NCBI RefSeq assembly: GCF_014280875.1
Contig: NZ_JACLAL010000013.1
Location: 1-64,000, forward strand
From: Paenirhizobium daejeonense
GTDB taxonomy: Bacteria; Pseudomonadota; Alphaproteobacteria; Rhizobiales; Rhizobiaceae
Length of the DNA: 64,000 nucleotides
Direction of reading: 5' to 3'
This document shows, piece after piece, positions 1 through 9,083 of this stretch (positions are counted from its first letter, which is position 1; the number at the start of each line of letters is the position of its first letter). The position numbers were made by a program, and so were the translations under genes. The notes under the pieces were generated by a model that worked only from the letters and a program-made list of their open reading frames with translations, was not told where the DNA came from and made no database searches.

Positions 1-232
1 CGCGCGAAGGCACCATCCCGCTGATCGCCACGCTCAGCATTCCCGTCGGCGCCGAGCACAAGCAGGCCGCGCTGAAGTTCATCGACTTCTTCCTGGAGAA
101 GTCGAGCCAGGAGGCCTGGGTGTCCGGCTACAAGGTCGGCAGTGCCCGCACCGACATCGTCGTGCCCGAGGCGCTCGCCGCCCGGCAAATCACCTCCGAG
201 GCCGATCTCGACGCCCTCATCCTGCCCGAACC
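1..232 (+). pseudogene. C-terminal fragment of an extracellular solute-binding protein
   Basis: The frame is open from base 3 and encodes about 77 residues ending in ...LDALILPEP. The composition, including a stretch KFIDFFLEKSSQEAW followed by a loop and a short helix, is typical of the C-terminal lobe of family 1 periplasmic binding proteins (iron, polyamine or sugar type). Homology to IS3 transposase begins near base 233 in another frame, so the gene has lost its last residues to the insertion fragment. The 5' part lies outside the window. The ligand cannot be judged from this tail. Confidence 0.55.
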
Positions 233-894
233 GGGTTGCGCGTCTGACCCGTCTCGCCGGGATCAAGGCTCCGATTGGCTACAAACGCCGTCCAGGCATC
301 TATGGCGGCAGGCCTGCCGTCGCTATCGACAACACGCTCGACCGGCAATTTGAGGTCGCGGCTCCGGATAAGGCCTGGGTGACGGACATCACCTACATCC
401 GCACCTGCGAGGGTTTTGCCTATTTGGCCGTCGTCCTTGACCTCTATTCCCGCCGGGTCATCGGATGGGTGATGCAGAGCCGTCAAACCACCGACGTCGT
501 ATTGCAGGCTCTGCTCATGGCGGTGTGGCGACGCAAGCCGAAGGAAAGGTGCTGATCCACTCGGACCAGGGCTCGCAGTTCACCAGCATGGACTGGCCCT
601 CGTTCCTGAAGCACCACAATCTGGTTCACTCGATGAGCCGACGCGGCAACTGCGATGACAACGCGGTGGCCGAGAGCTTCTTTAATCTTCTGAAGCGAGA
701 GCGGATACGTCGCAGCGTCTACCGTTCACGCGATGAAGCTCGCCGGGATGTGTTCGACTACATCGAGATGTTCTACAACCCGAAACGCAAGCACATCAGG
801 AACGGGATGCTGTCGCCCGCCGAGTTCGAGAAGCAGCAGAAAATCTTACCCGAGGGGTTCACTCCAGGGCGTCTACGAAACTCGGGGCTATTCA
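233..894 (+). mobile_element. IS3-family fragment with frameshifted OrfB transposase
   Basis: The sequence encodes most of an IS3-family DDE integrase domain. The first part, in frame with base 238, contains WVTDITYI with the first catalytic Asp. The second part, from about base 550, contains HSDQGSQF and DDNAVAESFFNLLKRE with the second Asp and the Glu. The two halves are in different frames: one A appears to be missing in the run around 541-549, so GAAAAGG-type sequence became GAAAGG. The left end and OrfA are absent. The probable right end is the sequence before base 894, whose complement begins TGAATAGCCCCG, like other IS3 termini. The element is dead. It separates the binding-protein remnant from the M20 gene stop by only a few bases. 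Confidence 0.8.
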
Positions 895-899
895 ACCCG

Positions 900-2174
900 C
901 TATTTTCGTGTGGCGCTCCACTCGGCGATGAAACTGAGCGTGATCCTGGTGAAGTCCTTGAGTTCCTCGATCGAGACCTGCTCGTTTATGGCATGCGCAT
1001 GCCGGAGCTTGCCGGGGCCGAAGATGGCGGCCGGTATGCCTTCATGACCGAACCAGCCACCGTCGGTGACGCTCGGCGACACGCTGAGCACGGCCGGCTG
1101 ACCGGTAACCGCCTGGTATTTTGAAGCCAGCAGCCGCACGCCCGGATGTGTCGGATCGAGTTCCAGCGAGGGAAAGATTTCTCCTCTGTCCTCGATCATG
1201 GATTTCCCGCCCCAGCGGAACTGCGGATGGTTGTCGCGCAGCCAGGGGTCGGCGTCCGCCACCCGACGGATATGGGTTTCGATTTCCTCGACGATCGTCT
1301 CGTGATCCTCGTTCGGATAGTAATGCACGGTGATCCACAGCCGGCATTCGTCAGCGATGAAGGCCGCGTGCCTTCCACCTTCGATGACCGCGGGATTGAT
1401 GGTGGTGGAGCCGAGCGGGCATCCCGGATAGGATTTGGTCACCGCCCAGTGCCGCTCGAGATCCTGCAGGCCCTGGATGATCTTCATCATTTTTTCAATG
1501 GCGCTGGCGCCAACGAGCCCGCCGCCCGCATGGATCATCTGGCGGCGAGTGCCGTCGTGGAAGCTTTGCGGACTCTTGATGGTGATCCAGCCGGTAATAA
1601 CCCCGCCCTGCCCCTCGATCTGCAAGTCGGAGGTGTCGACGACCAGCGCCAGGTCCGCGCTATAGCCGCGCTTGCAGCAGTCGAGCGTTCCGGCTTCGCC
1701 CACTTCCTCGCCGATCACGGACTGGAAAGTGATGTCGCCCGGCAAGGGATAGCCGGCCTCGCGCAGAAGCTTGAGGGCAAACAGCGCCCCCGCGAGCCCG
1801 CCCTTCATGTCGGCCGTCCCTCTGCCGATCACGACCCCGTCCCGCACGACGGGATCGAAGGGGCCTGTCTCCCAGACCTCGTCCGGGCTGACCTCGGCAA
1901 CGTCCATGTGTCCGTTGATGATCAGGCTCTTGTAGCCTTCGCTGTCAGTGCCCTTGAGAACGCCAACGACGTTGAAATCGCCGGGGTACATCTCCCACCT
2001 GTCGACGGAGAAGCCGAGCTCCTCGAGATATGAGGCCATGAAGGCCTGCGCTTCGCCAGTATTGCGGGCGGGTGGCGCGGGCGTCCGGAAGGAGACCAGC
2101 TTGCAGAGCAGGTCCAACAGTTCACCTTCGCGGCTGTCGATCTGGTCAATGAGCGACTGGATATCGGTATTCAT
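900..2174 (-). CDS. M20 family metallohydrolase, ArgE/DapE/YlmB-like (putative formylaminopyrimidine deformylase)
   Basis: This is a 424-residue zinc hydrolase of the M20 family. Visible metal-site signatures are NGHMD (His89, Asp91), GRGTADMKGG (Asp122) and the GEE pair near residues 155-157, followed by a dimerisation domain and a C-terminal catalytic segment. By homology alone it could be an acetylornithine or succinyl-diaminopimelate type hydrolase. It is the last gene of an operon carrying a ThiXYZ-like importer and TenA. In Bacillus the equivalent M20 enzyme (YlmB) removes the formyl group from N-formyl-4-amino-5-aminomethyl-2-methylpyrimidine before TenA acts, so the context favours that role. 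The stop codon lies six bases beyond the IS3 end, so nothing appears lost. Confidence 0.8.
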   Translation of the reverse strand: MNTDIQSLIDQIDSREGELLDLLCKLVSFRTPAPPARNTGEAQAFMASYLEELGFSVDRWEMYPGDFNVVGVLKGTDSEGYKSLIINGHMDVAEVSPDEVWETGPFDPVVRDGVVIGRGTADMKGGLAGALFALKLLREAGYPLPGDITFQSVIGEEVGEAGTLDCCKRGYSADLALVVDTSDLQIEGQGGVITGWITIKSPQSFHDGTRRQMIHAGGGLVGASAIEKMMKIIQGLQDLERHWAVTKSYPGCPLGSTTINPAVIEGGRHAAFIADECRLWITVHYYPNEDHETIVEEIETHIRRVADADPWLRDNHPQFRWGGKSMIEDRGEIFPSLELDPTHPGVRLLASKYQAVTGQPAVLSVSPSVTDGGWFGHEGIPAAIFGPGKLRHAHAINEQVSIEELKDFTRITLSFIAEWSATRK

Positions 2175-2258
2175 CTGGGAATGCTCTCGGTTCTCGGGGA
2201 GAAGGGGGCCGGCACGGAGGAAGTCGGCCGGATCCCGAACGATCCGGCCGTCTGCCGA

Positions 2259-3194
2259 TCACTTGAGTTCGACGGCGTAGTCCGCCAGTGGAAGCTCCGC
2301 CTTGACCAGCTTGTTCTGGAAAAGGAACTTCCCGTACCCTTCGTAACGCGCGACATCGAGGGCCAGCGGATCCTTGGCGAACATCGGCAGCGTGTCCTTC
2401 CAGGCCTGCTTGTTCAGGTTGTTGTCGAGATCCGGATGGGCCTCGGCGAAGGCTTCCCAGGTCTCCTGCGGGTGGGCCAGCAGGTATTCGGTTCCCTTTT
2501 TCAGGGCGTCCATGAACTTCCTGATCTTCGGATCGCTGACACTGTCCTTGTTGGCGAGCACGATGAGTTCATCATAGGCGGGAACGCCGAAGTCCTCGAC
2601 ATTGAACAGGACCGGCTCGACGCCGAGATCGCGGATCTCCGTGGCTTCGAAGTTGCGATATCCTCCGATCACGGCATCCACCTGCCCTGCCATCAGCGAA
2701 CTGACGAGCTGGAAGTTCACGTTGATCATGGAAACATCGTTGAGTGTCAGTCCGCCCTGCTGGAGCATGGTTCCGAGGGTTGCCTCCTCGATGCCGCTCA
2801 CGGAATAGCCGATCTTCTTGCCCTTCAGGTCGGCCATCGACTTGATGCCGGACGAGCCGAGAACGGCGATGGTGTTGAGAGGCGAGTTGACGATGGTTCC
2901 CACGCGCACGAGGGGCAGCCCTTCCTGGGCATACATGTAGAGCTGAGGCTGATAGCTGATCGCGATATCGCCCTGCTTTGCGGCGACGAGGCGCGGCGGC
3001 ATGCTCGGATCGGCCGGCGGCACGATCTCGACCTCGAGGCCGGCTTCCTTGAAGGCGCCGATCTGTTCCGCAACCAGAATGGGAGCGTGGTCGGGGTTGA
3101 TGAACCAGTCGAGAAGCACTGTTACCTTCTCGGCGGCTTGCGCCGAACTGATCATCATGGTGAATGCGACGCCGACCATCAGTCTCTTGAGCAT
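2259..3194 (-). CDS. thiY: ThiY/NMT1-like ABC transporter substrate-binding protein
   Basis: The 311-residue periplasmic protein starts at the ATG whose product begins MLKRLMVG and carries a clear signal peptide cleaved after AQA near residue 20. A longer open frame exists, but its extra 22 residues are polar and would bury the signal. The mature start KVTVLLDWFINPDHAPI is the NMT1/THI5-like signature of ThiY and related proteins that bind formylaminopyrimidine, the pyrimidine half of damaged thiamin. It is followed immediately by permease and ATPase genes in the operon. Riboflavin, taurine and nitrate binders share this fold, so the exact ligand is inferred from the adjacent tenA and M20 genes. 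Confidence 0.82.
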   Translation of the reverse strand: MLKRLMVGVAFTMMISSAQAAEKVTVLLDWFINPDHAPILVAEQIGAFKEAGLEVEIVPPADPSMPPRLVAAKQGDIAISYQPQLYMYAQEGLPLVRVGTIVNSPLNTIAVLGSSGIKSMADLKGKKIGYSVSGIEEATLGTMLQQGGLTLNDVSMINVNFQLVSSLMAGQVDAVIGGYRNFEATEIRDLGVEPVLFNVEDFGVPAYDELIVLANKDSVSDPKIRKFMDALKKGTEYLLAHPQETWEAFAEAHPDLDNNLNKQAWKDTLPMFAKDPLALDVARYEGYGKFLFQNKLVKAELPLADYAVELK

Positions 3195-3240
3195 GGCTGT
3201 TCCTTTCCGGGGTTCGTTATCGTTGTGGATTTTTCGGTAA

Positions 3241-4020
3241 TCAGTCGGCCCGGTTGGCATCCGGAACCCAATAGAGGATGCGCTTCAGCAGGACGTCGAC
3301 CAATTGCCAAAGGGCGACCGCCATGAGCGAGAGCACGAACAGGGCTGCGAAGCAGACGGCCGTCTGCATGCGGGCATTGGCATTGAGCATCACGTAGCCG
3401 AGACCACCGGCCGATCCCACCCATTCGCCGATGACGGCGCCGATCGGCGCGACCGCGGCAGCCACACGCAATCCGGAGCCGAACGCCGGCAGAGCGGCGA
3501 CCAGACGCACATGGCGAAGCTGCGAGTAGGAGGAAGCGCCCATGGTTCTGGCAAGGTCCATCCATCCCGTTTCCGTGCGGCGAAGTCCGTCATAGAACGA
3601 GGCGGCGACCGGAAAGAAGATCACCAGCGAGGCGGCGACGATCTTAGAGGATAGGCCGAAGCCGAACCAGAGGACGAGCAGGGGCGCAAGCGCGAAGATC
3701 GGGATGGCCTGGCTGATCACGAGTACCGGCATCAGCCATCGTTGCAGCAACGGTGAGTAGACCATCATCAGCGCGAGAAAGGCCCCGCATGACAGGCCGA
3801 AGAACAGGCCCAGCAGGATTTCCGACGCCGTGATCAGCGTGTGTTCGAGCAGGTAGCTGCGACCGTTCCACAGCGCCTCCGCCACGACCGGCGGTGTCGG
3901 CAACATGTAGGGTGGCAGTCGGAACAGTACCGCGGCCACCCACCAGAGGCCGATGAGCCCGCAGAATATGACGAGACCGCGGCCGCCGGCTCCGAGATGG
4001 TTGAAGAGCTTGCGGTTCAT
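3241..4020 (-). CDS. thiX: ThiX-like ABC transporter permease
   Basis: This 259-residue inner-membrane protein has six predicted hydrophobic segments and the EAA-loop region (FYDGLRRTETGWMDLARTMGAS) of the SsuC/ThiX/TauC permease family. Its start overlaps the end of the upstream ATPase gene by four bases, which indicates translational coupling. It would form the membrane channel for the adjacent ThiY-like binding protein and the ATPase. Permeases of this family look alike whether they move pyrimidines, sulfonates or nitrate, so specificity comes from the operon context. Confidence 0.85.
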   Translation of the reverse strand: MNRKLFNHLGAGGRGLVIFCGLIGLWWVAAVLFRLPPYMLPTPPVVAEALWNGRSYLLEHTLITASEILLGLFFGLSCGAFLALMMVYSPLLQRWLMPVLVISQAIPIFALAPLLVLWFGFGLSSKIVAASLVIFFPVAASFYDGLRRTETGWMDLARTMGASSYSQLRHVRLVAALPAFGSGLRVAAAVAPIGAVIGEWVGSAGGLGYVMLNANARMQTAVCFAALFVLSLMAVALWQLVDVLLKRILYWVPDANRAD

Positions 4021-4799
4021 CGGGCATTCTCCACGAAAAGGCGCAGCAGTTCGCCCTGGCTCTTCTGGAGATCAGGATCATCGGGAGATCGCGGCGGCTT
4101 TCCTGCCACGGTGATCGGGGTTCCGAGCCTTGCCGGATGTCCGGAAAGGACGATGAGGTGGTGGCCCAGGCGGCAGGCCTCCATGGGATCGTGCGTGATG
4201 AGGAGTACCGTTCGGTCCGCGAGCATTTCCGCCGCGAGATCCTGGACCATGGCGCGGGTGATGGCATCAAGCGCCGAGAATGGTTCGTCCATCAGCACGA
4301 TGGGCCGCCGTTCGTAGAGGGTACGGGCGATTGCCGCGCGCTGGCGCATGCCGCCGGAAAGGGCGGACGGCAGAACCTTGTGCCGGTTGCCGAGCCCGAC
4401 GCGCTCTAGCAGATGTTCGGCCCAATCCCTGTCCACCTTTTCATGGCGGAGCCGGGCGCCGAGCGTGACGTTTTCAAAGACGTTCAGCCAGGGAAACAAA
4501 AGGTCCTGCTGGCCCATATAGGCGATGCGGTTCGCAACTGGCTGGCCATCCGTGCCGGTCACCTTTCCAGCCGTCGCCTTGGCGAGGCCGCCGATGATTT
4601 TCAGGAGGCTGCTTTTTCCAACCCCGCTCGACCCCAGGAGCACGACGAATTCACCACCGCCGATCTCGAAGTTCAGGTTCTCGAAGATGGTATGCTCGCC
4701 GAAACGCAAGGTCAGGTTCTCGACGCGAATGCCGGGAGTTGCATTCTGCGAGGACTGTCGGGCGCCTGCCGGCGGGCGTATCGTTTGATGTGCGTTCAA
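4017..4799 (-). CDS. thiZ: ThiZ-like ABC transporter ATP-binding protein
   Basis: The 260-residue cytoplasmic ATPase has a Walker A motif GSSGVGKSS, an ABC signature LSGGMRQRAAIAR, a Walker B LMDEPFSALDA and a switch histidine in LLITHDP. It belongs to the SsuB/TauB/ThiZ group that energises small-molecule importers with NMT1-type binding proteins. It overlaps the permease gene and lies 45 bases downstream of tenA, so the whole set is probably one transcript. The first 25 residues precede the ATPase fold and are poorly conserved. Confidence 0.85.
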   Translation of the reverse strand: MNAHQTIRPPAGARQSSQNATPGIRVENLTLRFGEHTIFENLNFEIGGGEFVVLLGSSGVGKSSLLKIIGGLAKATAGKVTGTDGQPVANRIAYMGQQDLLFPWLNVFENVTLGARLRHEKVDRDWAEHLLERVGLGNRHKVLPSALSGGMRQRAAIARTLYERRPIVLMDEPFSALDAITRAMVQDLAAEMLADRTVLLITHDPMEACRLGHHLIVLSGHPARLGTPITVAGKPPRSPDDPDLQKSQGELLRLFVENAR

Positions 4800-4844
4800 G
4801 ACGGCCTCTCTTGCCTCTGGCGTTTGGGTCGGGTGCCGGATCGC

Positions 4845-5552
4845 CTATTCGGCGGCGTCCAGCAGGGTGGACGGCCCGGCATTCAGGCCCATCTGCCAGA
4901 AATTGGCTTCCAGGCGCGTCGCCGTCCTGAAGATGGTCAGAAGCTGGTCGAAGCGCGCCTCCGCCCCGCGGCGCTGGCCAATCGTATCAAGCGCGTTGAT
5001 CGCGTCCTGAACGCTCTGCAGATAGTGTTCCCCCTCATAGTTGCGCAGCCAGTCCCCATAAGGGTTGCCTTCCAGCACCGTCGTGTCTTCCGACATCAGG
5101 ATCTGGCCAATCTCGCCGTAGCCGGCGACACAGGGGATGAGTGCCACCATCAGGTCGAGGATGTCGCCCGAAAGGCCGGCATCGAGCACGAAGCGGGTAT
5201 AGGTCATCGTCTCCGGCGCTTCCGGTTCCGCCGCCATCATGTCCTCGGTCAATCCCCAGGATGTGCAATAGCCGACATGTACCGGCAGTTCGTCGATGAT
5301 GGCGTTCAGCGACCGTGTGGCCGAACGGACTTCCTCGATCGAGCCTCCCTTGTAGGCAAGCAGAGCGTAGGCACGGGCGAAATGGATGAGGAAGAGATAG
5401 TCCTGCGTCAGGAACCGCCTGAAGCAGGGTTGCGGCAGTTCGCCGGTGCCCAGTTGCCTGACGAAGGGGTGGCGAACATAGGCATCCCAGTCTTCCGCCG
5501 CGGCCGCGCGAAGCTTGCCGAACAGGCCGTACTCAAAATCGATCTTCTTCAT
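4845..5552 (-). CDS. tenA: TenA-like aminopyrimidine aminohydrolase
   Basis: This 235-residue all-helical enzyme belongs to the TenA/THI-4 family, which hydrolyses 4-amino-5-aminomethyl-2-methylpyrimidine to hydroxymethylpyrimidine and, in some members, cleaves thiamin. The family marks are QDYLFL near residue 50 (pyrimidine-binding Asp), the catalytic Cys141 in ALIPC and the following GYGEIG motif. The ATG with MKKIDFEYG is chosen because the alignable protein begins there. The longer open frame adds 51 basic, non-homologous residues. Clustering with a ThiXYZ-type importer and an M20 hydrolase is the classical salvage arrangement. The end product may feed catabolism here rather than thiamin synthesis, because no thi biosynthetic gene is present. 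Confidence 0.88.
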   Translation of the reverse strand: MKKIDFEYGLFGKLRAAAAEDWDAYVRHPFVRQLGTGELPQPCFRRFLTQDYLFLIHFARAYALLAYKGGSIEEVRSATRSLNAIIDELPVHVGYCTSWGLTEDMMAAEPEAPETMTYTRFVLDAGLSGDILDLMVALIPCVAGYGEIGQILMSEDTTVLEGNPYGDWLRNYEGEHYLQSVQDAINALDTIGQRRGAEARFDQLLTIFRTATRLEANFWQMGLNAGPSTLLDAAE

Positions 5553-5616
5553 GTGAAGTTCCCGTTGGTCACCGCGACCGGCATGACCGGCCGCCTGCAT
5601 TGATCTCTGGTCGGCG

Positions 5617-6942
5617 TCAGGCCTTGCTGCGCTTGACGACCATCTTGTCCTTGATGCGCCGGAATGCGGCGTTTGCTTCGCGTACGATCTTCTTCTCGTC
5701 GACAAGCGTCAGCTCCCGGCCCCGCATCACCACCTTGCCGTCGATGATCGAGGTGTCGACGACACTGCCGTTCGAGGCGAAGACGAGATGGCTGGTCATG
5801 TGGACCGCGGTATCGCGAAGGAGCGGCGTGAAGATCGCGCTATTCGTCTCGACCAGGATGATGTCCGCCTTCCGCCCGACGGAGAGTTGCCCCGTCTGGT
5901 GACCGAGCGCCCTGGCGCCGTTGTTGGTCGCCATCCGCAGCACGTCCTTGGCCTGCATGAGGCTCGCATCGACCCGGCTCGCCCGCTGCAGCAGCGACGC
6001 ATATTTCATGACCTCGAACATGTCGGCGCTGTTGTTGCACTCCACGGCATCGTGTCCGAGGCCGACATTGATGCCGGCGGCCAGCATTTCGGGAACGCGG
6101 GCAATCCCGTTTCCGAGTTTGGCGTTGGAGTTGGGGTTATGGGAGATGTGGGTACCGGTCTCGGCCATCATCTCGATCTCGCGATCGCTCAGCCATACGC
6201 AATGAGCGGCGATCGTATCCGGTCCCAGCAGCCCCGTGTCGTAGGCGAGCTCCGTCGGACGGCGGCCGAATTTTTCCAGGCAGAAGTCGACTTCGGTCTT
6301 CGACTCGTTCAGGTGGACATGGACACCGCATTTCAGGTCGTTGGCCATGGCCCTCGCCTCGCGGAGCAGGTCCGGCGAGGCCAACGGCAGCCATTCGATG
6401 CCGACGCGGACCTCGACGCGGCCATTGGCCTTGCCATGGTTGCGCTGGTAGGCGTCGTAATTGTCCTGTAGGCTGTCGAGGTCGTGCTCCTTAAGCGCGA
6501 CATCATTCGAGAGCACCGCACGGATGCCGATGTCCTCGGCGGCCTGTGCAAGCGCATCGAGCTGCCGGTACATGTCGTTGACGGTGGTTGCCCCGGACTT
6601 TACCGATTCCGTATAGCTCGCAAGCGCCGCCCAATAGGCCGCCTCCGGGTCGAGCGCCCTGATCAGCGGATACCAGCATTCATCGAGATATTCCCACAGC
6701 GGCATGTGGTCGTTGAACCCCTTGCCGATGGCTGTGTGGTAATGCAGGTCGATCAGGCCGGGCATGACGATCTTGTCGGTCGCGTCGATGACTTCGTCGG
6801 CGCTTCCCTCTTCGACCGGCTGCCCCTCCGGCACGATAGCCGTGATCCGGTCGTCATCGATGATGACGCTTGCCGTCTCGTGGTACGTACCCGCCTCGTC
6901 CAGCGTAAGGACCATGCCGTTCTTGATGATGAGCCGCGTCAT
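5617..6942 (-). CDS. TRZ/ATZ-family amidohydrolase (putative aminopyrimidine or base deaminase)
   Basis: The 441-residue protein is a metal-dependent amidohydrolase of the guanine/cytosine-deaminase-like TRZ/ATZ branch. The metal ligands are visible as LHYH (His67, His69), HVHLNES, AAHCVW and GLGHDAVE with the final Asp. Flanking beta-sandwich segments occur at both termini, as is usual. It is the first gene of the thiamin-pyrimidine operon. Known members deaminate or dechlorinate aminated heterocycles, so deamination of a 4-aminopyrimidine is a reasonable inference, but the substrate cannot be read from sequence. Its ATG is preceded by GGGAAGAAGAG, a good ribosome-binding site. Confidence 0.82.
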   Translation of the reverse strand: MTRLIIKNGMVLTLDEAGTYHETASVIIDDDRITAIVPEGQPVEEGSADEVIDATDKIVMPGLIDLHYHTAIGKGFNDHMPLWEYLDECWYPLIRALDPEAAYWAALASYTESVKSGATTVNDMYRQLDALAQAAEDIGIRAVLSNDVALKEHDLDSLQDNYDAYQRNHGKANGRVEVRVGIEWLPLASPDLLREARAMANDLKCGVHVHLNESKTEVDFCLEKFGRRPTELAYDTGLLGPDTIAAHCVWLSDREIEMMAETGTHISHNPNSNAKLGNGIARVPEMLAAGINVGLGHDAVECNNSADMFEVMKYASLLQRASRVDASLMQAKDVLRMATNNGARALGHQTGQLSVGRKADIILVETNSAIFTPLLRDTAVHMTSHLVFASNGSVVDTSIIDGKVVMRGRELTLVDEKKIVREANAAFRRIKDKMVVKRSKA

Positions 6943-7361
6943 CTCTTCTTCCCCGATTTCATGAATGAACAGGCGCTCCCGGCTCGCGCCGGAGACACCG
7001 CAGAATGCACGCTAGCAGCACGCAGACACCCTTTCGAATCGAGAGTGGTGCTTGGCGCGTTGCCGAAATTCGAACTCCACCCGAACATTTCCGCCTCCTC
7101 TCCGGTCGCTGGCCAAATAATCGGCAATTACTCGGTGCGATCGCATCAATTCATTGATTTCAATTGCATTTATCGATGCCTTGAGTGAGGCGTATGCCTA
7201 TTGAACAGTCACGTTTCCATATATTGCCTCTGGTCGCAGAAGGCGTTGCGGAAAAGGCAATTCCAGAGGTTGCGGTAAGGTCTGCCCGCTGTCTTCCAAT
7301 GCGGCGAAAGGCACCGCTGTTTCGATCCGTGATGGTGCGGGAGGCGCATCCGCATCCCGTG
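6943..7361. promoter_or_regulatory. 419-base regulatory gap upstream of the thiamin-pyrimidine operon
   Basis: No credible gene is seen. The right half is A+T-rich compared with its surroundings and holds an inverted repeat ATCAA-N4-TTGAT at 7145-7158, similar in half-site to the palindrome at 8984-8998. The gap separates two minus-strand units, so it should contain the promoter of the amidohydrolase operon. No THI-box or TPP-riboswitch core was recognised. Confidence 0.35.
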
Positions 7362-7895
7362 TCAGAAGCTGTGATACGCGCGGTCGAAATAGATGAGGGG
7401 GCGACCGTCCTCCTCGCTGGTCATGTCTTCGACCGCGCACATCAGAACGTCGTGGGTGCCACCGTCGCAGATGGAGACGATCCGGCAATCGAAGGATGCC
7501 AGCGCCCCTTCGAGAACCGGTGCACCGGTCGCAAGCGTCGACCAGCGGGCCGCGGCGAAGCGCTGCTCGACGGGTGTCCTGCCGCCGAAGAGGCCGCAGA
7601 GTTCCCGGTGCCGGCTGCTGGTGACGTTGACGCAAAGGGTTCGGTTCGCCTTGACCGCGGCATAGGCGGAACTGCCCTTGTTCAGGCAGACCAGCAGGGT
7701 CGGCGGATCGTCGGATACGCTGCACACCGCGGTTGCCGCAAATCCGGCCAGCCCTGCCGGCCCGTCCGTCGTGGCAATTGTCACCGCCGCGCCGAGGCGG
7801 GCCATCCCGTTCCGATATCGAATACTCTGCAAACCCTGAACCGTTGCCATGGCCCGTGGATCCTCTGTTGCGGTTTGCGCCTGCGAGACCTGCAT
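7362..7895 (-). CDS. RutF-like NADH:flavin reductase
   Basis: This is a 177-residue flavin-reductase-domain protein. The segments [18 protein letters not shown] and [17 protein letters not shown] are the FMN-binding core typical of RutF and HpaC partners of two-component monooxygenases, and the GGTHDVL segment sits near the C terminus as expected. It would supply reduced FMN to a flavin monooxygenase, and the RutA-like gene at 10143 is the obvious partner. It lies 23 bases after the alpha/beta hydrolase gene on the same strand, so the two are probably co-transcribed. Confidence 0.85.
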   Translation of the reverse strand: MQVSQAQTATEDPRAMATVQGLQSIRYRNGMARLGAAVTIATTDGPAGLAGFAATAVCSVSDDPPTLLVCLNKGSSAYAAVKANRTLCVNVTSSRHRELCGLFGGRTPVEQRFAAARWSTLATGAPVLEGALASFDCRIVSICDGGTHDVLMCAVEDMTSEEDGRPLIYFDRAYHSF

Positions 7896-7918
7896 GTCTC
7901 CATCCTTTCAGAACTGTT

Positions 7919-8752
7919 TCAGCCGATCGTGGCCTGTTGTTCTCGAAGCTCGTCGCGGATTCCCCTGTTCAGCAGAAACGACAGCACCGCGTGATTGAAA
8001 GCTTCCGGCTCGCACACCGACGCGGCGTGGGCGCCATAGGGCATCACCTGCAATGTCGCGCCACGAATGCCCCGTGCGAGTTCCTCCGAAGCGTTGAGTG
8101 GGGTCAGGATGTCGTCGCGCGCCACCAGTACCAGCGTCGGCGCGGATATGCCGGCCAGATAGGGTGATCCGTCATGACGGATCACAGCTTCGGCCCGGGC
8201 CGCCAGGATCGACTTGCTGGTGGTGGTGGCAATCGCCAGATCTATCCCTCTCGCGAGGGTCGACCATTGCTCGCAGACGAAGCGGGGCGGATACAGGAAC
8301 AGGGGGGAAGCCTTGTGATAGGCTTCCACACCATAGGCATTCAGCAGATCCAGCCGCATTTCCATGCATATTCGCATCTGCTGGCACAGCGTCGACCAGG
8401 AGCCATAAAGGACCATGCGTTCGATCCGGTCCGGATGGGTGGCGGCGATGACCTGGCCCACTGCCCCGCCTGTCGAATGTCCGATGAGCGAGGCGCTGGC
8501 AATGCCGAGCTTGTCCATCAGGCCGACGAGATCCTGCGTCAGCAGTTCGATAGAATAGGCGCCTTCCGAACGCACGCTTCTACCCGTTCCACGGTGGTCG
8601 TAGCGAATGACGGTGAAATGCTTGCTGAGACCCGACAGGTTGGAGTCCCAGTAGGAAGCAACGCCGGCAAGGCCGGTTACCAGGATCAGCGGCGGTCCGT
8701 TTCCAGTAATTTCATAGTAGAACTGCGAGCCGTCGACCGTCGCGAAAGGCAT
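7919..8752 (-). CDS. RutD-like alpha/beta hydrolase
   Basis: The 277-residue protein has the alpha/beta-hydrolase layout: a GNGPPLILVTGLAG oxyanion region, a nucleophile elbow GHSTGG (Ser93), a late Asp in VLVARDDI and the catalytic His in PYGAHAAS. It resembles RutD, thought to speed breakdown of the unstable aminoacrylate-type product in pyrimidine ring opening, as well as 3-oxoadipate enol-lactonases. The ATG beginning MPFATVDG is preceded by AAGGAGA, so it is preferred over the GTG 18 codons upstream. It is transcribed divergently from the LysR gene. Confidence 0.82.
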   Translation of the reverse strand: MPFATVDGSQFYYEITGNGPPLILVTGLAGVASYWDSNLSGLSKHFTVIRYDHRGTGRSVRSEGAYSIELLTQDLVGLMDKLGIASASLIGHSTGGAVGQVIAATHPDRIERMVLYGSWSTLCQQMRICMEMRLDLLNAYGVEAYHKASPLFLYPPRFVCEQWSTLARGIDLAIATTTSKSILAARAEAVIRHDGSPYLAGISAPTLVLVARDDILTPLNASEELARGIRGATLQVMPYGAHAASVCEPEAFNHAVLSFLLNRGIRDELREQQATIG

Positions 8753-8983
8753 TTTCGTCACTCTCCTTCTGTCCGTGCGCCTTACCCGGACAGAATATTC
8801 CGGCACGATGCATGGATATATTTCTCGACGCCCGGCCCTTGGGAATGAAACGGCATCGGTTGCGATCGAGACGTGTGCCAGAATGACCTGGCGGCGACGG
8901 CTCGACTGTCAACAAGACGCAGCGGTGATGACGGGATCGGCGGGCGACGCATGATGCATAACAACTCCACCGTCGCCGGAAGT

Positions 8984-8998
8984 AGATCAAATTGATCT
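8984..8998. promoter_or_regulatory. 15-base palindrome AGATCAAATTGATCT, candidate LysR operator
   Basis: A perfect palindrome around a central A lies in the 331-base divergent region between the hydrolase and LysR genes, about 85 bases before the LysR start. LysR-type regulators usually bind ATC-N-GAT-like dyads in such positions and control the divergent gene. The rest of the gap shows no gene. Confidence 0.4.
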
Positions 8999-9083
8999 TT
9001 GGCGCGTTGCTCATTTTAGAACACCCATCGCAACAATTGGCATAGCGCTTGCTTCATCTCCAGCAAATCCAAGGGAGAGCGAA

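Noticed and set aside
6943-7361. TPP riboswitch upstream of the thiamin-pyrimidine operon
   Set aside because: No THI-box core or paired-helix pattern could be recognised on the minus strand, so only a promoter region is listed.
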